Both the position numbers and the translations under genes were made by a program. From Streptomyces chartreusis NRRL 3882 (GTDB taxonomy: Bacteria; Actinomycetota; Actinomycetes; Streptomycetales; Streptomycetaceae), in assembly GCF_900236475.1 (NCBI RefSeq), contig NZ_LT963352.1, positions 1,984,001 to 2,048,000 of the forward strand: DNA of 64,000 nt. Direction: 5' to 3'. Numbering within the stretch: the stretch's first letter is position 1; every line of letters starts with the position of its first letter. The notes under the pieces were generated by a model that made no database searches, was not told the DNA's origin, and saw nothing but the letters and a program-made list of their open reading frames with translations. Below, in pieces: positions 10,952 through 23,611 of the stretch.

Positions 10952-12697
10952 GTGCAGTTCGAGGTGTGGGCACCGCAGGCAGGCCGTGTGACGCTCCGGT
11001 GCGACGGCGTCACGCGCGCGTTGGAGCGCGATCCGGAACGGGCGGGATGGTGGCGGGGCGAGGCGGACGCGCGCGACGGGTCCCGGTACGGCTTCGCGCT
11101 GGACGACGGTCCCGTACGACCCGATCCGCGCTCCCGCCGGCAGCCGGACGGCCCGGACGGGCTGAGCGCGGTCGTCGACCACGAGCGGTACGAGTGGCGC
11201 GCGCAGTGGCGGGGGCGGCCACTGCCCGGCGCGGTGCTGTACGAGCTGCACGTCGGGACCTACACGCGCGAGGGCACCCTGGACGCGGCCGCCGAGCGGC
11301 TCGGTCATCTCGCCGAACTGGGCGTGACCCACGTGCAGCTGATGCCGCTGTGCCCCTTCCCCGGCACGCACGGCTGGGGGTACGAGGGCGTCTCGCTGTG
11401 GGCCGTGCACGAGCCGTACGGCGGGCCCGAGGCGCTGAAACGCTTCGTCGACCAGGCCCATGAACTCGGCCTGGGCGTGGTCCTCGACGTGGTGCACAAC
11501 CACTTCGGCCCGTCCGGCAACTACCTGCCCGTCTTCGGGCCGTACCTCACGGACCGGCATCACACGCCCTGGGGCGCCGCGGTCAATCTGGACGCGCCCG
11601 GCTCGGACGAGGTGCGCGCGTTCCTCGTCGGCAGCGCGCTGGCCTGGCTGCGTGACTACCGGATCGACGGGCTGCGCCTGGACGCGGTGCACGCGCTGGT
11701 GGACACGCGCGCGTTCCACTTCCTGGAGGAGCTGTCGACGGCCGTGGACGCCCTGGCCGCCGAGGTGGACCGGCCGCTGTTCCTGGTCGCCGAGTCGGAT
11801 CTCAACGACCCGCGGCTCATCACCTCCCGGGACGAGGGCGGTCTCGGGCTGCACGCGCAGTGGAACGACGACTTCCACCACGCCCTGCACACCACGCTGA
11901 CCGGCGAGTCGCAGGGCTACTACGCCGACTTCGCACGCGCTCCCCTCGCCGGGCTCGCCAAGACCCTCACCGGCGGCTACTTCCACGACGGGACGTACTC
12001 CAGTTTCCGGGAGCGGCACCACGGGCGACCCCTGGACCGTACGCGGGTGGCCGGGCACCGGCTCCTCGGCTACAGCCAGACCCACGACCAGGTGGGCAAC
12101 CGCGCCCAGGGGGACCGCCTTTCGGCCCTGGTGCCCCCCGGGCTGCTGGCCTGCGCGGCCACGCTCACCCTGACGGCCCCCTTCACGCCGATGCTCTTCA
12201 TGGGCGAGGAGTGGGCGGCGGGCACACCCTGGCAGTTCTTCACCGACCACACCGACCCGGAGCTGGCGGACGCCGTACGGCGGGGCAGGCGACGGGAGTT
12301 CGCCGCGCACGGCTGGAAGGAGGAGGACGTGCCCGACCCGCAGGACCCGGCGACCCGGGACCGCTCCTGCCTCGACTGGTCCGAGCCGGAACGCCAGCCC
12401 CACGCGCGCGTGCTGGCCTGGTACCGGCAGCTCCTCGCCCTGCGCCACGAGCAGCCGGACCTGACCGATCCCGACCTCGCCGACACCAAGGTCGCCTTCG
12501 ACGAGGAGCGCCGCTGGATCGCCTTCCGGCGCGGGGACGTCCTCGTGGCGGTGAACCTGGCGCCGGAACCGGCCGCGCTGTCGCTCGGCGTCCCGCACGC
12601 GCGCGTGCTGGCCGCGTGGGAGCCGGTGGAGGACCCCGGGGCGGACGGGGTGCTGCACGTGCCCGGGGAGTCGGGCGTGGTGCTGTTGCAGGAGTGA
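10952..12697 (+). CDS. treZ: Malto-oligosyltrehalose trehalohydrolase TreZ (GH13)
   Basis: Releases free trehalose from the maltooligosyl-trehalose made by TreY. 581 residues, the family's usual size. The N-terminal beta-domain (QFEVWAPQAGRVTL) is followed by the catalytic barrel with VVLDVVHNHFGP, IDGLRLDAVHAL (nucleophile Asp), LVAESDLND (acid Glu) and TQTHDQVGNR-like SQTHDQVGNR. The start is GTG at 10952 behind AAGGGGAA. With glgX and treY it completes the glycogen-to-trehalose route, though five genes separate it from treY. The downstream neighbour on the opposite strand ends 6 bp away. Confidence 0.95.
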   Translation: MQFEVWAPQAGRVTLRCDGVTRALERDPERAGWWRGEADARDGSRYGFALDDGPVRPDPRSRRQPDGPDGLSAVVDHERYEWRAQWRGRPLPGAVLYELHVGTYTREGTLDAAAERLGHLAELGVTHVQLMPLCPFPGTHGWGYEGVSLWAVHEPYGGPEALKRFVDQAHELGLGVVLDVVHNHFGPSGNYLPVFGPYLTDRHHTPWGAAVNLDAPGSDEVRAFLVGSALAWLRDYRIDGLRLDAVHALVDTRAFHFLEELSTAVDALAAEVDRPLFLVAESDLNDPRLITSRDEGGLGLHAQWNDDFHHALHTTLTGESQGYYADFARAPLAGLAKTLTGGYFHDGTYSSFRERHHGRPLDRTRVAGHRLLGYSQTHDQVGNRAQGDRLSALVPPGLLACAATLTLTAPFTPMLFMGEEWAAGTPWQFFTDHTDPELADAVRRGRRREFAAHGWKEEDVPDPQDPATRDRSCLDWSEPERQPHARVLAWYRQLLALRHEQPDLTDPDLADTKVAFDEERRWIAFRRGDVLVAVNLAPEPAALSLGVPHARVLAAWEPVEDPGADGVLHVPGESGVVLLQE

Positions 12698-12703
12698 GGC
12701 CCG

Positions 12704-13738
12704 CTAGAGGGCGTCGTCCGTGTCCCGCAGGTCCGTCACGCGTTCCAGCAGGATCGGCTCCCAGGCCCGGCGCAGCTGCGTGCGCAGCAGGGTGAGCCGG
12801 CCCGTGTCCCGGCTCGTGAGGGCCCCGGCGAGGTCGACGACTGTGTCGCAGCGGGCCAGCCACAGGCCGCGCAGGCAGGGGCGGGCGCCGTAGCCGGCGA
12901 GGGTGGCGGCGCGTACGGCGGCGGGTGAGCCGACGGCGAGCGCGAGGCCCGCGATGTCCTCGGCCGGGTCGCCGACGACCGCGTCGGCCCAGCCGAGGGC
13001 CCCGCGCACCCGCCCGTCGGCGCTGACCACGAGATGGCCGCCGGTGAGCGCGTGGTGGGTGAGGACCGCGGAGCCGGACTGCGCGGCGAGCTGGGCCGCG
13101 GCGGGCGCCGTGAGCTGGTTCAGACGGGCGGCGTCGAACTCGTCGGCGTCGGCGAGGCGTTCGGCGGCGCGTACGGCGGCCCGGCGCAGCGCCTCCAGGG
13201 AGCGCGGCGCGGTACGCGGCACGCCGAGGGTCTCGGCCTGCCGGACCGGCACCTCGCGCAGCCCCGAGAGCAGTCCCGCGAGGTCGGCCTCGCCGACGGC
13301 GGACACGTCGTGCTCCTCGCCCGAGCCGCCCGGCACCTTGGTGTCGAGCGTGTAGGTCAGCCCGGCCGCCCACTCGCCGTGCGCCACGCTGACCGGCACC
13401 GCCACCGGGACGTGCGGGCGGACGAGGTCGCGCAGGCGCAGTTCGCGGCGTTGTCGCACGGTGGCCTCGCGGTCGGGGGCGAGGCGCAGCACATGGCGGG
13501 TGCCGACCCACCAGGTGGCCGGGTCGGCGCCCTCGGTCACGGGCCGGACGTCGGGTCCGGCGGCGGGGCCCCTTCCCTGCCTGGGTTCCTTGCCGCCCTT
13601 GCCGCCGCTGCCCTCCGTGCCGCCGTCCGTGCCGTCCTTCAGCAGGGAACGGACCAGTCGGCGGACGGTGTCCGCGGTGGGTGTCGGTGCCTGGGTCATG
13701 GTCGCGCCGTTGCCGTTCGGGAGGCGTGTGGTGGACAT
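12704..13738 (-). CDS. Aminoglycoside-phosphotransferase-fold protein lacking catalytic residues
   Basis: About 344 residues with the layout of the APH/choline-kinase fold: an N-terminal lobe ending in LTYTLDTKVPG and a C-terminal lobe. Where active members have a Brenner motif like HGDLHPGN and then IDWGD, this protein reads HHALTGGHLVV and LGWADAVVGDPAEDIA. The catalytic Asp, the metal-binding Asn and the metal-binding Asp are thus Ala, His and Gly, although the GDPAEDIA tail is intact. It is probably a pseudokinase. The start is uncertain: ATG 13738 has GGAG 11 bases upstream, while a GTG at 13750 would overlap the stop of the upstream peptidase by four bases. Both are consistent with coupled translation. 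Confidence 0.7.
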   Translation of the reverse strand: MSTTRLPNGNGATMTQAPTPTADTVRRLVRSLLKDGTDGGTEGSGGKGGKEPRQGRGPAAGPDVRPVTEGADPATWWVGTRHVLRLAPDREATVRQRRELRLRDLVRPHVPVAVPVSVAHGEWAAGLTYTLDTKVPGGSGEEHDVSAVGEADLAGLLSGLREVPVRQAETLGVPRTAPRSLEALRRAAVRAAERLADADEFDAARLNQLTAPAAAQLAAQSGSAVLTHHALTGGHLVVSADGRVRGALGWADAVVGDPAEDIAGLALAVGSPAAVRAATLAGYGARPCLRGLWLARCDTVVDLAGALTSRDTGRLTLLRTQLRRAWEPILLERVTDLRDTDDAL

Positions 13739-13746
13739 CGGTGCCG

Positions 13747-14874
13747 TCACTCCACTATGACCAGCTCGCGGGAGGTGGTGTTCAGCCGCCGCCCGCCGTC
13801 CTCGGTGACCGTCACGATGTCCTCAATGCGCACGCCGAACCGGCCGGGCAGGTAGATGCCGGGTTCCACCGAGAAGCACATGCCCGGCACGAGGAGCCGC
13901 TCCTCGCCCTCGATCATGTACGGCGGTTCGTGGGTGGTGACGCCGATGCCGTGTCCGGTGCGGTGGATGAAGTACTCGCCGTAGCCGGCGTCGGCGATGA
14001 CCGCGCGGGCGGCCCGGTCGACGTCCTGGCAGGCGGCGCCCGGCCGCACGGCGCTAAACCCCGCCTCCTGGGCCTCGCGCACGATGTCGTGCACGCGGCG
14101 CTCCTCGTCGGTGGGTTCGCCGACGTGGACCGTGCGGGAGGTGTCGGAGCCGTAGCCGTCCTTCAGTCCGCCGAAGTCGAGGACGACCATGTCGCCGCGT
14201 TCGATGACGCGGTCGCCTGCCTCGTGGTGGGGGTTGGCTCCGTTCGGACCGGAGGCGACGATGGTGAAGTCGACCTGCTCGTGTCCGTACCGGCGCAGGA
14301 GCCGGTCGAGGTCGGCGGCCACCTGCGACTCCCGGCGGCCGGCGAAGGGGACGTTCCGGATCTCCTCGAACGTCGCGTCGGCGGCTGCTCCCGCGGCCGT
14401 CATGAGTTCCAGCTCCGCCGCGTCCTTGACGGCGCGCAGCATCGGCAGGGCCTCGGTGAGCGACGTGTACGAGCTGCCGGGCAGGGCCTGCTGCAGCGCC
14501 AGCAGGTGCAGCGCCCAGGCGTTGTCGCTGATGCCGAACCGGCCGGAGGCGTCGATCAGGGCGGCGGTGGCGGCGTAGGGGTCCTTGCCGTCGGTCCAGT
14601 CGCGCAGGGCCAGGGCGGGCGCGCCGGCCGCCTGCTGCGCGTCCGGGGCCTCCAGCGCGGGGACGACGAGGACGGGGTCCTGTCCGGCGGCGAGGACCAG
14701 CAGGGTGAGCCGTTCGGTGACCGCCGGGGGCGTGTAGCCGGTGAGCCACACCAGGTCCGGCCCCGGGGCGACCAGCAGGCCCGCGAGACCGGCCTCGGCG
14801 GCCGTCCGCGCGGCGCGCTCCATGCGGGCCCTGTAGTCGTCGGCGGTGAAGGACGCGGCCGTGCTTCCGGTCAT
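13747..14874 (-). CDS. Xaa-Pro aminopeptidase-type metallopeptidase (M24)
   Basis: Removes N-terminal residues preceding proline, or a related prolidase reaction; 375 residues. An N-terminal creatinase-like domain (residues 1 to about 130) precedes the pita-bread domain with all five metal ligands: VVLDFGG, YGSDTSR, HRTGHGIG, SVEPGIY and VRIEDIV. The ATG at 14874 (MTGSTAASFTADDYRARM) follows GGGAGG at six bases; the frame is open 14 codons above it. It overlaps or abuts the APH-fold gene downstream, suggesting a two-gene operon. Divergent from the phosphoesterase gene. Confidence 0.9.
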   Translation of the reverse strand: MTGSTAASFTADDYRARMERAARTAAEAGLAGLLVAPGPDLVWLTGYTPPAVTERLTLLVLAAGQDPVLVVPALEAPDAQQAAGAPALALRDWTDGKDPYAATAALIDASGRFGISDNAWALHLLALQQALPGSSYTSLTEALPMLRAVKDAAELELMTAAGAAADATFEEIRNVPFAGRRESQVAADLDRLLRRYGHEQVDFTIVASGPNGANPHHEAGDRVIERGDMVVLDFGGLKDGYGSDTSRTVHVGEPTDEERRVHDIVREAQEAGFSAVRPGAACQDVDRAARAVIADAGYGEYFIHRTGHGIGVTTHEPPYMIEGEERLLVPGMCFSVEPGIYLPGRFGVRIEDIVTVTEDGGRRLNTTSRELVIVE

Positions 14875-14989
14875 CCGGGCCTCCCAGGGGACGGACGAAG
14901 GGGCTACGGGCAGCATCCTGCCCGGCCGGAGGGGGCGGCGCGAGCCGTCTGCTGCACTTCACCTGAGCATTGCCGCTAACGGCAGAGGA

Positions 14990-15019
14990 TTGCTCAGACG
15001 TTAGATCTAATGCTTAGAT
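14990..15019 (+). promoter_or_regulatory. Promoter with embedded palindrome for the phosphoesterase gene
   Basis: TTGCTC (14990-14995) and TTAGAT (15014-15019) are spaced by 18 bp, and the spacer contains the perfect 10-bp palindrome TTAGATCTAA at 15001-15010. A related CTTAGATG follows at once. The region is unusually AT-rich for this genome. A repressor bound to the palindrome would block the promoter; no cognate regulator is identifiable. Confidence 0.45.
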
Positions 15020-15061
15020 GCTCGGCATCCATTAATTGTTCGATCGAGAGGGCGTACGACC

Positions 15062-15817
15062 GTGCTCGTACTCGCGCACATCAGCGATCTGCATCTGGAC
15101 GGGAGCGAGCGGGCGACGGAGCGCGCCGAGCGGGTGTGCGAGCGGTTGCGGGAGCTGCCTGGGCAGGTGGACGCGCTGCTGGTGACCGGGGACATCGCGG
15201 ACCACGGCACGGAGCCGGAGTACGAGGAGGCCGCACGCATCCTGGGGCTGCGCGACGGCGACGCCCCCTTCCCGGTACTGGCCTGCCCGGGCAACCACGA
15301 CAGCCGCGCGCCCTACCGCAAGGCGCTGCTGGGCCTGCCGGGGGCGGAGGAGCCCGTCAACAGCGTGCAGGTCTTCGACGACGGTGCCGTGCTGATGTGC
15401 GACTCCAGCGTCCCCGGCAGCGACGACGGGGAGCTGGACGAGGAGACGTACGACTGGATCGAGACGACCCTCGACGAACTCGACGGCGGCCTTCCGGCCC
15501 TGCTCGCCTTCCACCACCCGCCGGTGGCGCTGCACCACCCACTGCCCGACTCGTACCAGTTGCGGGAGTCCGGCCGACTGGCCGGACTGCTGGCCCGCCG
15601 GCCCGAGATCGCCGGTCTGATCACCGGCCACGCGCACACGCCCGCCGCGACCTCGTTCGCGGGGCGGCCGCTCGTCGTCGGCCCCGGTGTGACGTGGACG
15701 CTGCGGCTGCCCTGGGAGGGCGAGCAGATCGCCGACCGGGACGCGCCGCCCGGGATCGCCTTCCACGTCCTGGACGACACGGGGCGGCTCACGAGCCACT
15801 TCCGGGTGGTCACGTGA
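15062..15817 (+). CDS. Metallophosphoesterase (CpdA-like phosphodiesterase)
   Basis: A 251-residue calcineurin-type phosphoesterase with every metal-binding signature: SDLHLDG (D-x-H), VTGDIADH, PGNHDSR, FHHPP and ITGHAHT. This set, and the small size, resemble cyclic-nucleotide phosphodiesterases of the CpdA group, but the substrate is inferred only. The start is GTG 15062, with GAGAGGG ten bases upstream. There is no signal peptide, so it is cytoplasmic. Its end overlaps the end of the convergent PDZ gene by 8 bp. Confidence 0.88.
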   Translation: MLVLAHISDLHLDGSERATERAERVCERLRELPGQVDALLVTGDIADHGTEPEYEEAARILGLRDGDAPFPVLACPGNHDSRAPYRKALLGLPGAEEPVNSVQVFDDGAVLMCDSSVPGSDDGELDEETYDWIETTLDELDGGLPALLAFHHPPVALHHPLPDSYQLRESGRLAGLLARRPEIAGLITGHAHTPAATSFAGRPLVVGPGVTWTLRLPWEGEQIADRDAPPGIAFHVLDDTGRLTSHFRVVT

Positions 15818-16370
15818 CGACGGACGGTACGACCGTCACCTGCTCGTAGCCGCCGCTGCGGTGCCGCACCGTCAGCTTCACCTTGGCGCCGGGGCGGGCG
15901 CGGGCGACGGCCCGGGCCAGGTCGGCGGCGGTGTCGATGCGGGTCGTGCCGAAGACGAGGAGCACGTCACCGCGCACCAGGCCCGCCTCCTGAGCCGGCC
16001 CGGGGACGTGGAGCCCGACGACCAGGGCCCCCGGCTTCCCGGTGTCCATGACCTCCACGCCGAGGGTCACGGCAGCGGGCGCGGACACAGCGGCGGACGG
16101 CGGGGGCCCGGTCAGCGACGGCCTGTGCCACCCCCGCGGATCGATGCCTCCGCCCTGGCCGATCACCGTGGCGCCCATCGCCCCCAGGCCGATCCCGGAC
16201 AGGACCAGGGCCGCACCGACGAACCCGGCGAACAGCACGTTGAGCAGCCGCCGCCCACGGCGCCGGGCGGCGTGCAGACGGGGCCGCGACGGGCCGGACC
16301 CCGTCGCCGGCGCCACTGCGTCGGGCTCCTGACCCGGCATCGGCTTGGGTCGCAGCGCGGTCTGTTCCAT
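15810..16370 (-). CDS. Membrane-anchored PDZ-domain protein
   Basis: A 186-residue protein: basic cytoplasmic N-terminus, one transmembrane segment (about residues 41-64, LLNVLFAGFVGAALVLSGIG), then an extracytoplasmic PDZ domain (about residues 95-180, with PGPAQEAGLVRGDVLLVFG). It resembles the tail of HtrA-type proteases, but no protease domain is present or fits in the neighbourhood. The ATG at 16370 follows CGGAGG; the frame is open 44 codons above. It may act as a substrate-binding or scaffold protein at the membrane; the partner is unknown. Confidence 0.8.
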   Translation of the reverse strand: MEQTALRPKPMPGQEPDAVAPATGSGPSRPRLHAARRRGRRLLNVLFAGFVGAALVLSGIGLGAMGATVIGQGGGIDPRGWHRPSLTGPPPSAAVSAPAAVTLGVEVMDTGKPGALVVGLHVPGPAQEAGLVRGDVLLVFGTTRIDTAADLARAVARARPGAKVKLTVRHRSGGYEQVTVVPSVVT

Positions 16371-16528
16371 GGCTCGCCTCCGGATGGTGCGGACCGCCCC
16401 CGTCGGATGCGGAACGATCACGGCTGGTGCTCTACCCGGCACTCCGGCGCGCGATGAGCCACGAACGAGTGAGACTGACCGGGCGCCGGTCGGGGCGGGC
16501 ATGCCGCCGGGAGGGGCCGGAACGACGG

Positions 16529-16574
16529 CACGGCTCGCACCGCACCCGGCGTGCCGGATGCGGTGCGAGCCGTG
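16529..16574 (-). terminator. Strong hairpin downstream of the geosmin synthase gene
   Basis: Perfect 16-bp inverted repeat, CACGGCTCGCACCGCA at 16529-16544 and its complement at 16559-16574, loop of 14 nt that can itself pair (CCGGC/GCCGG). It lies about 80 bp after the stop of the geosmin synthase gene. The rest of the 283-bp gap to the PDZ gene holds nothing recognisable. Confidence 0.75.
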
Positions 16575-16653
16575 GTCGAAACGTCAGCACCTGCGCGGGC
16601 ATGACGACGAAGGGCCGCATCATGCCCTGCCCGCCCGAGCGGTCGGCGTCGCC

Positions 16654-18825
<2,172 letters not shown>

Positions 18826-18996
18826 CTACCCGGCGCCTCGCTGCGGCATCCGCCGGGCCGGACATGATCACACTATCGCGTGAATCGGGAATGAATGCGG
18901 GAGTTCTCGCCGGACCTTGTGGCGTTCACCTCTACGCGCGCAGACTTACGCCCGCACCCCGGAAGTTCACGTCCCTCTCGTTCACCGGAGTCCACC

Positions 18997-19174
18997 ATGA
19001 AGCAGTCCCGAGCCCTGCCGCGCCGGGCCGCGCTCACCTCGCTCGCGGGGGCGGCGCGCGAACGGCGTGTTCTGGCCGACGTCCGGCGACCCGCTGTACA
19101 TGCTGGTGGGGGACGGCAGGACGGTTCCGACGTCGGACCACCGGCTGGTGTGGCAGGACGTGCGGGTGATCTGA
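18997..19174 (+). pseudogene. Frameshifted remnant of a Tat-exported protein
   Basis: ATG 18997, preceded by CGGAG, begins a twin-arginine signal (MKQSRALPRRAALTSLAGAA). The frame then turns into low-complexity Arg-rich sequence and runs antisense through the next gene. From about 19052 a different frame reads NGVFWPTSGDPLYMLVGDG and onward to WQDVRVI before a stop at 19172-19174, which looks like a real protein C-terminus. The simplest reading is a gene that lost its middle and its frame. The family is not identifiable from the remaining 40 residues. Confidence 0.5.
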
Positions 19175-19175
19175 C

Positions 19176-20360
19176 CTACCCGGGCGTCCGCACCTGGATC
19201 AGCGCGTGCGTGCCGCTGGTGCGCCAGCGCTGGTCCTCCGCCGCGACGAGTTCGGCCTCGGTACGGGCGTCGAGGCCGGTGATCACGTCGGACTTCAGGG
19301 TGCGCAGGGCGGCGACGGCGCCGGGGAAGTACGCGGTGACGTCCGGGAACGGCGTGGTCGGGGCCCAGAGCCGGTCGCCCACCAGGCGGCGGTAGTTGAG
19401 GTCGCCCTTGACGACGGTGAGCGTGGCCGAGGCGAAGTCGGCGCGCAGGTCGCCGGGCATCTCCTCGTACGGCAGCGGGGCGCAGGAGAAGGGGTGGGCG
19501 CGGAGGGTCAGGCGGCCGTCGGCCAGGGCGGACCACAGGCGTTGTCCGTACTCGGCGGCCGTTCCCCCGGCACCGGTCAGCCGGCGCAGCGCGTCGACGA
19601 CGTCGGCGGTGGTGGCGTCGGAGACGTAGTACGGGTAGGGCTTGACGTGCAGGACGGCCCGTCCGACCCGCCCGTGGGCCAGGAGGTGGGCGATGAGGAG
19701 CAGGTCGGGGACGAGTTCGCGGCCCGCGTTGTCGGCGACGAGGCACAGGGTGCCCGTGCCGGTGCCGCCGAGCAGGGCCCACAGGCGGTCGCTGTCGTCG
19801 GCCACCAGCCCGGGGGCGGCGTCGGCGGCACGCGCGCCCTCGGCGGAGAGACGGAAGCCGAGATCGGCGCGGTTGCCCCAGAGGGAGCCGTGCAGCAGGG
19901 CCTGTGCCACGTCTCCGGCGGGCCGGCCGGCGAGGTCGTCGAGCGCGGCCAGTTCCTCGTCGGTCTCGTGGGAGTCGAGTTCGTCCCGTTTGAAGGGGCG
20001 GAAGGGGTCGATGCCCTGCCAGGGGCCGGGGCCGAAGTAGCCGACGGCCTGGAGCAGCCGGCGGTAGAACCAGCTCTCGGACCAGAGCCACGGCACGTCG
20101 AACCAGGACCGGCCGGCGTACTCGCGCAGCCCCCAGGTCTCCCAGAGGTCGCGGTCGTGCGCGTCGGCGGGGAGCGGTTCGATCTCGCCCTTGGTGCAGT
20201 TCGCCAGCAGTTCGTCGAGCGCGCGGTGCTGCCAGGGCTCGTACGGGAAGGCCTCGCGCACCTGCCGGATGATGGCCGGGTGCCGCTCGGCGAGCACGCT
20301 GTGGGGGAAGGAGCCCGGCTGGTCGCCGAGGAGCACGGGTGCGGATGGGGTGTCGGGCAT
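19176..20360 (-). CDS. ARMT1/DUF89-family damage-control phosphatase
   Basis: A 394-residue DUF89 protein. Motifs seen are SLWGNRADLG, VADNAGRELVPDLL, VLHVKPYPYYVSD and VVKGDLNYRRLVGD, plus TLKSD near the C-terminus; the Asp/Asn set in these coordinates the metal in the family. Subfamily III members are proposed to remove phosphate from damaged or side-product sugar phosphates. The ATG at 20360 (MPDTPSAPVLLGDQPGS) is chosen over the upstream codon. Its stop is 2 bp from the end of the remnant on the other strand. Confidence 0.82.
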   Translation of the reverse strand: MPDTPSAPVLLGDQPGSFPHSVLAERHPAIIRQVREAFPYEPWQHRALDELLANCTKGEIEPLPADAHDRDLWETWGLREYAGRSWFDVPWLWSESWFYRRLLQAVGYFGPGPWQGIDPFRPFKRDELDSHETDEELAALDDLAGRPAGDVAQALLHGSLWGNRADLGFRLSAEGARAADAAPGLVADDSDRLWALLGGTGTGTLCLVADNAGRELVPDLLLIAHLLAHGRVGRAVLHVKPYPYYVSDATTADVVDALRRLTGAGGTAAEYGQRLWSALADGRLTLRAHPFSCAPLPYEEMPGDLRADFASATLTVVKGDLNYRRLVGDRLWAPTTPFPDVTAYFPGAVAALRTLKSDVITGLDARTEAELVAAEDQRWRTSGTHALIQVRTPG

Positions 20361-20516
20361 GCGGCTCACCGTAGCGCGCGTGCGCCCCACCCCTGTCGAA
20401 CTGGCGGGCGCCCGGGCCGATCACCGCAGCCCGGGCCGGTCTCGTCGCAGCCCCGGCGGGCTCGGGCCGCATCGCCCCGGCCGAGACCGTCCGGATCTCC
20501 CCCGCCGAAAGCCCCG

Positions 20517-21164
20517 TCAGACCGGTGCCAGTTCACGTTCCAGACGGGCCGCCAGGCTCAGGTAGCGGGCGCGGCGGGTGACCGGGACCAGGCCGCGGAT
20601 GAGTATGTTCCACATCTCGGCCGTGCGGCGGGGCTGGCGTGCGACGGGCTCGCGGGAGCGGCCCACGACCCGGGTGCCGACGAAGAAACAGACCAGGGAG
20701 TGGGCCACCACGTCGATATCGATGTCCGGGTGGACGTCCGACTCCTTGACCGCGCCGACGAGCCGGGCCGTGACGATGTCCAGCCACTCCGTGAACGGAT
20801 GGCTCAGCGGCGGGCGGGGCCGGATCCCACCGGTGGCGAGCCGCAGTCCGGCCCTGAGCACCGGGTCCTCGACCGACATGCGGGTGATGCCGAACGTGAG
20901 GCGCATCAGCGCCTCCAGGGACGTATGGCCGCGATGGTCGGTCTCCGCCGCCAGCCGGCGGGCGGTGTGCGACTGGAGTTCGAGGATCGCGTGGGCGAGA
21001 TCCTCCTTCGCCGCGAAATGGAAGTACAGGGCGCCCTTGGTGACCTGAGCGTGCTCCACGATGTCGCTGAGACTGGTCGATTCGTAGCCGCGACGGTCGA
21101 ACAGGTCAGCGGCGGCCGTGATGATCGTCGAGCGGGTCTGCTCGGCTCGCAACTGCCTCGCCAT
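20517..21164 (-). CDS. TetR-family regulator of the gamma-butyrolactone receptor type
   Basis: 215 residues. The N-terminal HTH (RSTIITAAADLFDRRG, then VTKGALYFHFAAKEDLA at about residues 40-56) is of the ArpA/ScbR type, and the ligand domain carries the familiar LARAG-like VLRAGLRLATGG and an HPFTEW segment. The start ATG 21164 is preceded by GGGAGA. Such receptors repress antibiotic or morphology genes until a butyrolactone binds. No afsA-type synthase gene is in the window, so it may be an orphan or pseudo-receptor. An ARE-like sequence lies in its own promoter region. Confidence 0.85.
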   Translation of the reverse strand: MARQLRAEQTRSTIITAAADLFDRRGYESTSLSDIVEHAQVTKGALYFHFAAKEDLAHAILELQSHTARRLAAETDHRGHTSLEALMRLTFGITRMSVEDPVLRAGLRLATGGIRPRPPLSHPFTEWLDIVTARLVGAVKESDVHPDIDIDVVAHSLVCFFVGTRVVGRSREPVARQPRRTAEMWNILIRGLVPVTRRARYLSLAARLERELAPV

Positions 21165-21188
21165 CGACTGAACTCTCCCGGGACAGAA

Positions 21189-21212
21189 ATGAACGGGTCA
21201 TGCCGTTTGTTT
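21189..21212. promoter_or_regulatory. ARE-like butyrolactone-receptor binding site
   Basis: The 24 bp end in CCGTTTGTTT (21203-21212), one base away from the CGGTTTGTTT half of known autoregulatory elements, and the left part (ATGAAC) fits the ARE pattern moderately. It lies 25-48 bp upstream of the TetR start, the expected place for autorepression. The consensus is from memory; no matrix score was computed. Confidence 0.5.
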
Positions 21213-21366
21213 TTACCCCCCGTACACGATAACTCACCCTCAGACGGCGTTCACCACACCAGTGTGCCGGAGTGCGGGTGCACATCCGGCAAAACAATCG
21301 CAACCGGTGAAAGAAAACAGCGCGTTCGGTATCTAACTGTGGGGGTTGTGCGGCCGGACGTAAAGA

Positions 21367-21404
21367 CGGGCCGGCCCGGTGCCCCATCCGCACCGGCCGG
21401 CCCG
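21367..21404 (-). terminator. Terminator hairpin after the subtilisin-like protease gene
   Basis: CGGGCCGGCCCGGTGC (21367-21382) pairs with GCACCGGCCGGCCCG (21390-21404) except for a single bulged C, with a 7-nt loop. It starts about 60 bp past the protease stop on the minus strand. Confidence 0.7.
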
Positions 21405-21465
21405 CCCGCTCGTGAGCTGCCCGTTCACCGTCCTCGCCGAAGGAGGACCGGGAGATTCAGAAGGA

Positions 21466-23259
<1,794 letters not shown>

Positions 23260-23611
23260 GGTCGTTGCCTTTCGTGGCCGGACTCCGGGCTGGGCGGAGC
23301 GGCGGTGGATGCGCTTCGTCGCCGAAGCGGAGGGGGGTGGTTCGAAAGAGCGACGCGGTGGCCGGCCAGGCGTGTGGGGAGCGACCCGTTCGGGGTTACC
23401 TGTGGGTCAGCTGTGGTCGAACGATAGGCAAAGGGCAGGTCATCGGGATACGGGGGAAACCCTCGATCCGGCCGGAAACCCACCCTCTATGGCGGGCAGT
23501 TGGGCGCGAATGACCCCCTTTTCGAACAGGTCGTGGCGCGGTGAACGCACCGAGCCGGTTGTCCGTATGGCACTACCGACCGCTCCGGCCCGGCCGAGGA
23601 GACGCAGACGG
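23260..23611. other. Divergent intergenic region, protease/LPMO
   Basis: 352 bp between two outward-facing genes. I see the ribosome-binding sites at both ends but no convincing -35/-10 pair, no clear operator and no small gene; open frames here run antisense or into the LPMO frame. Confidence 0.5.
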
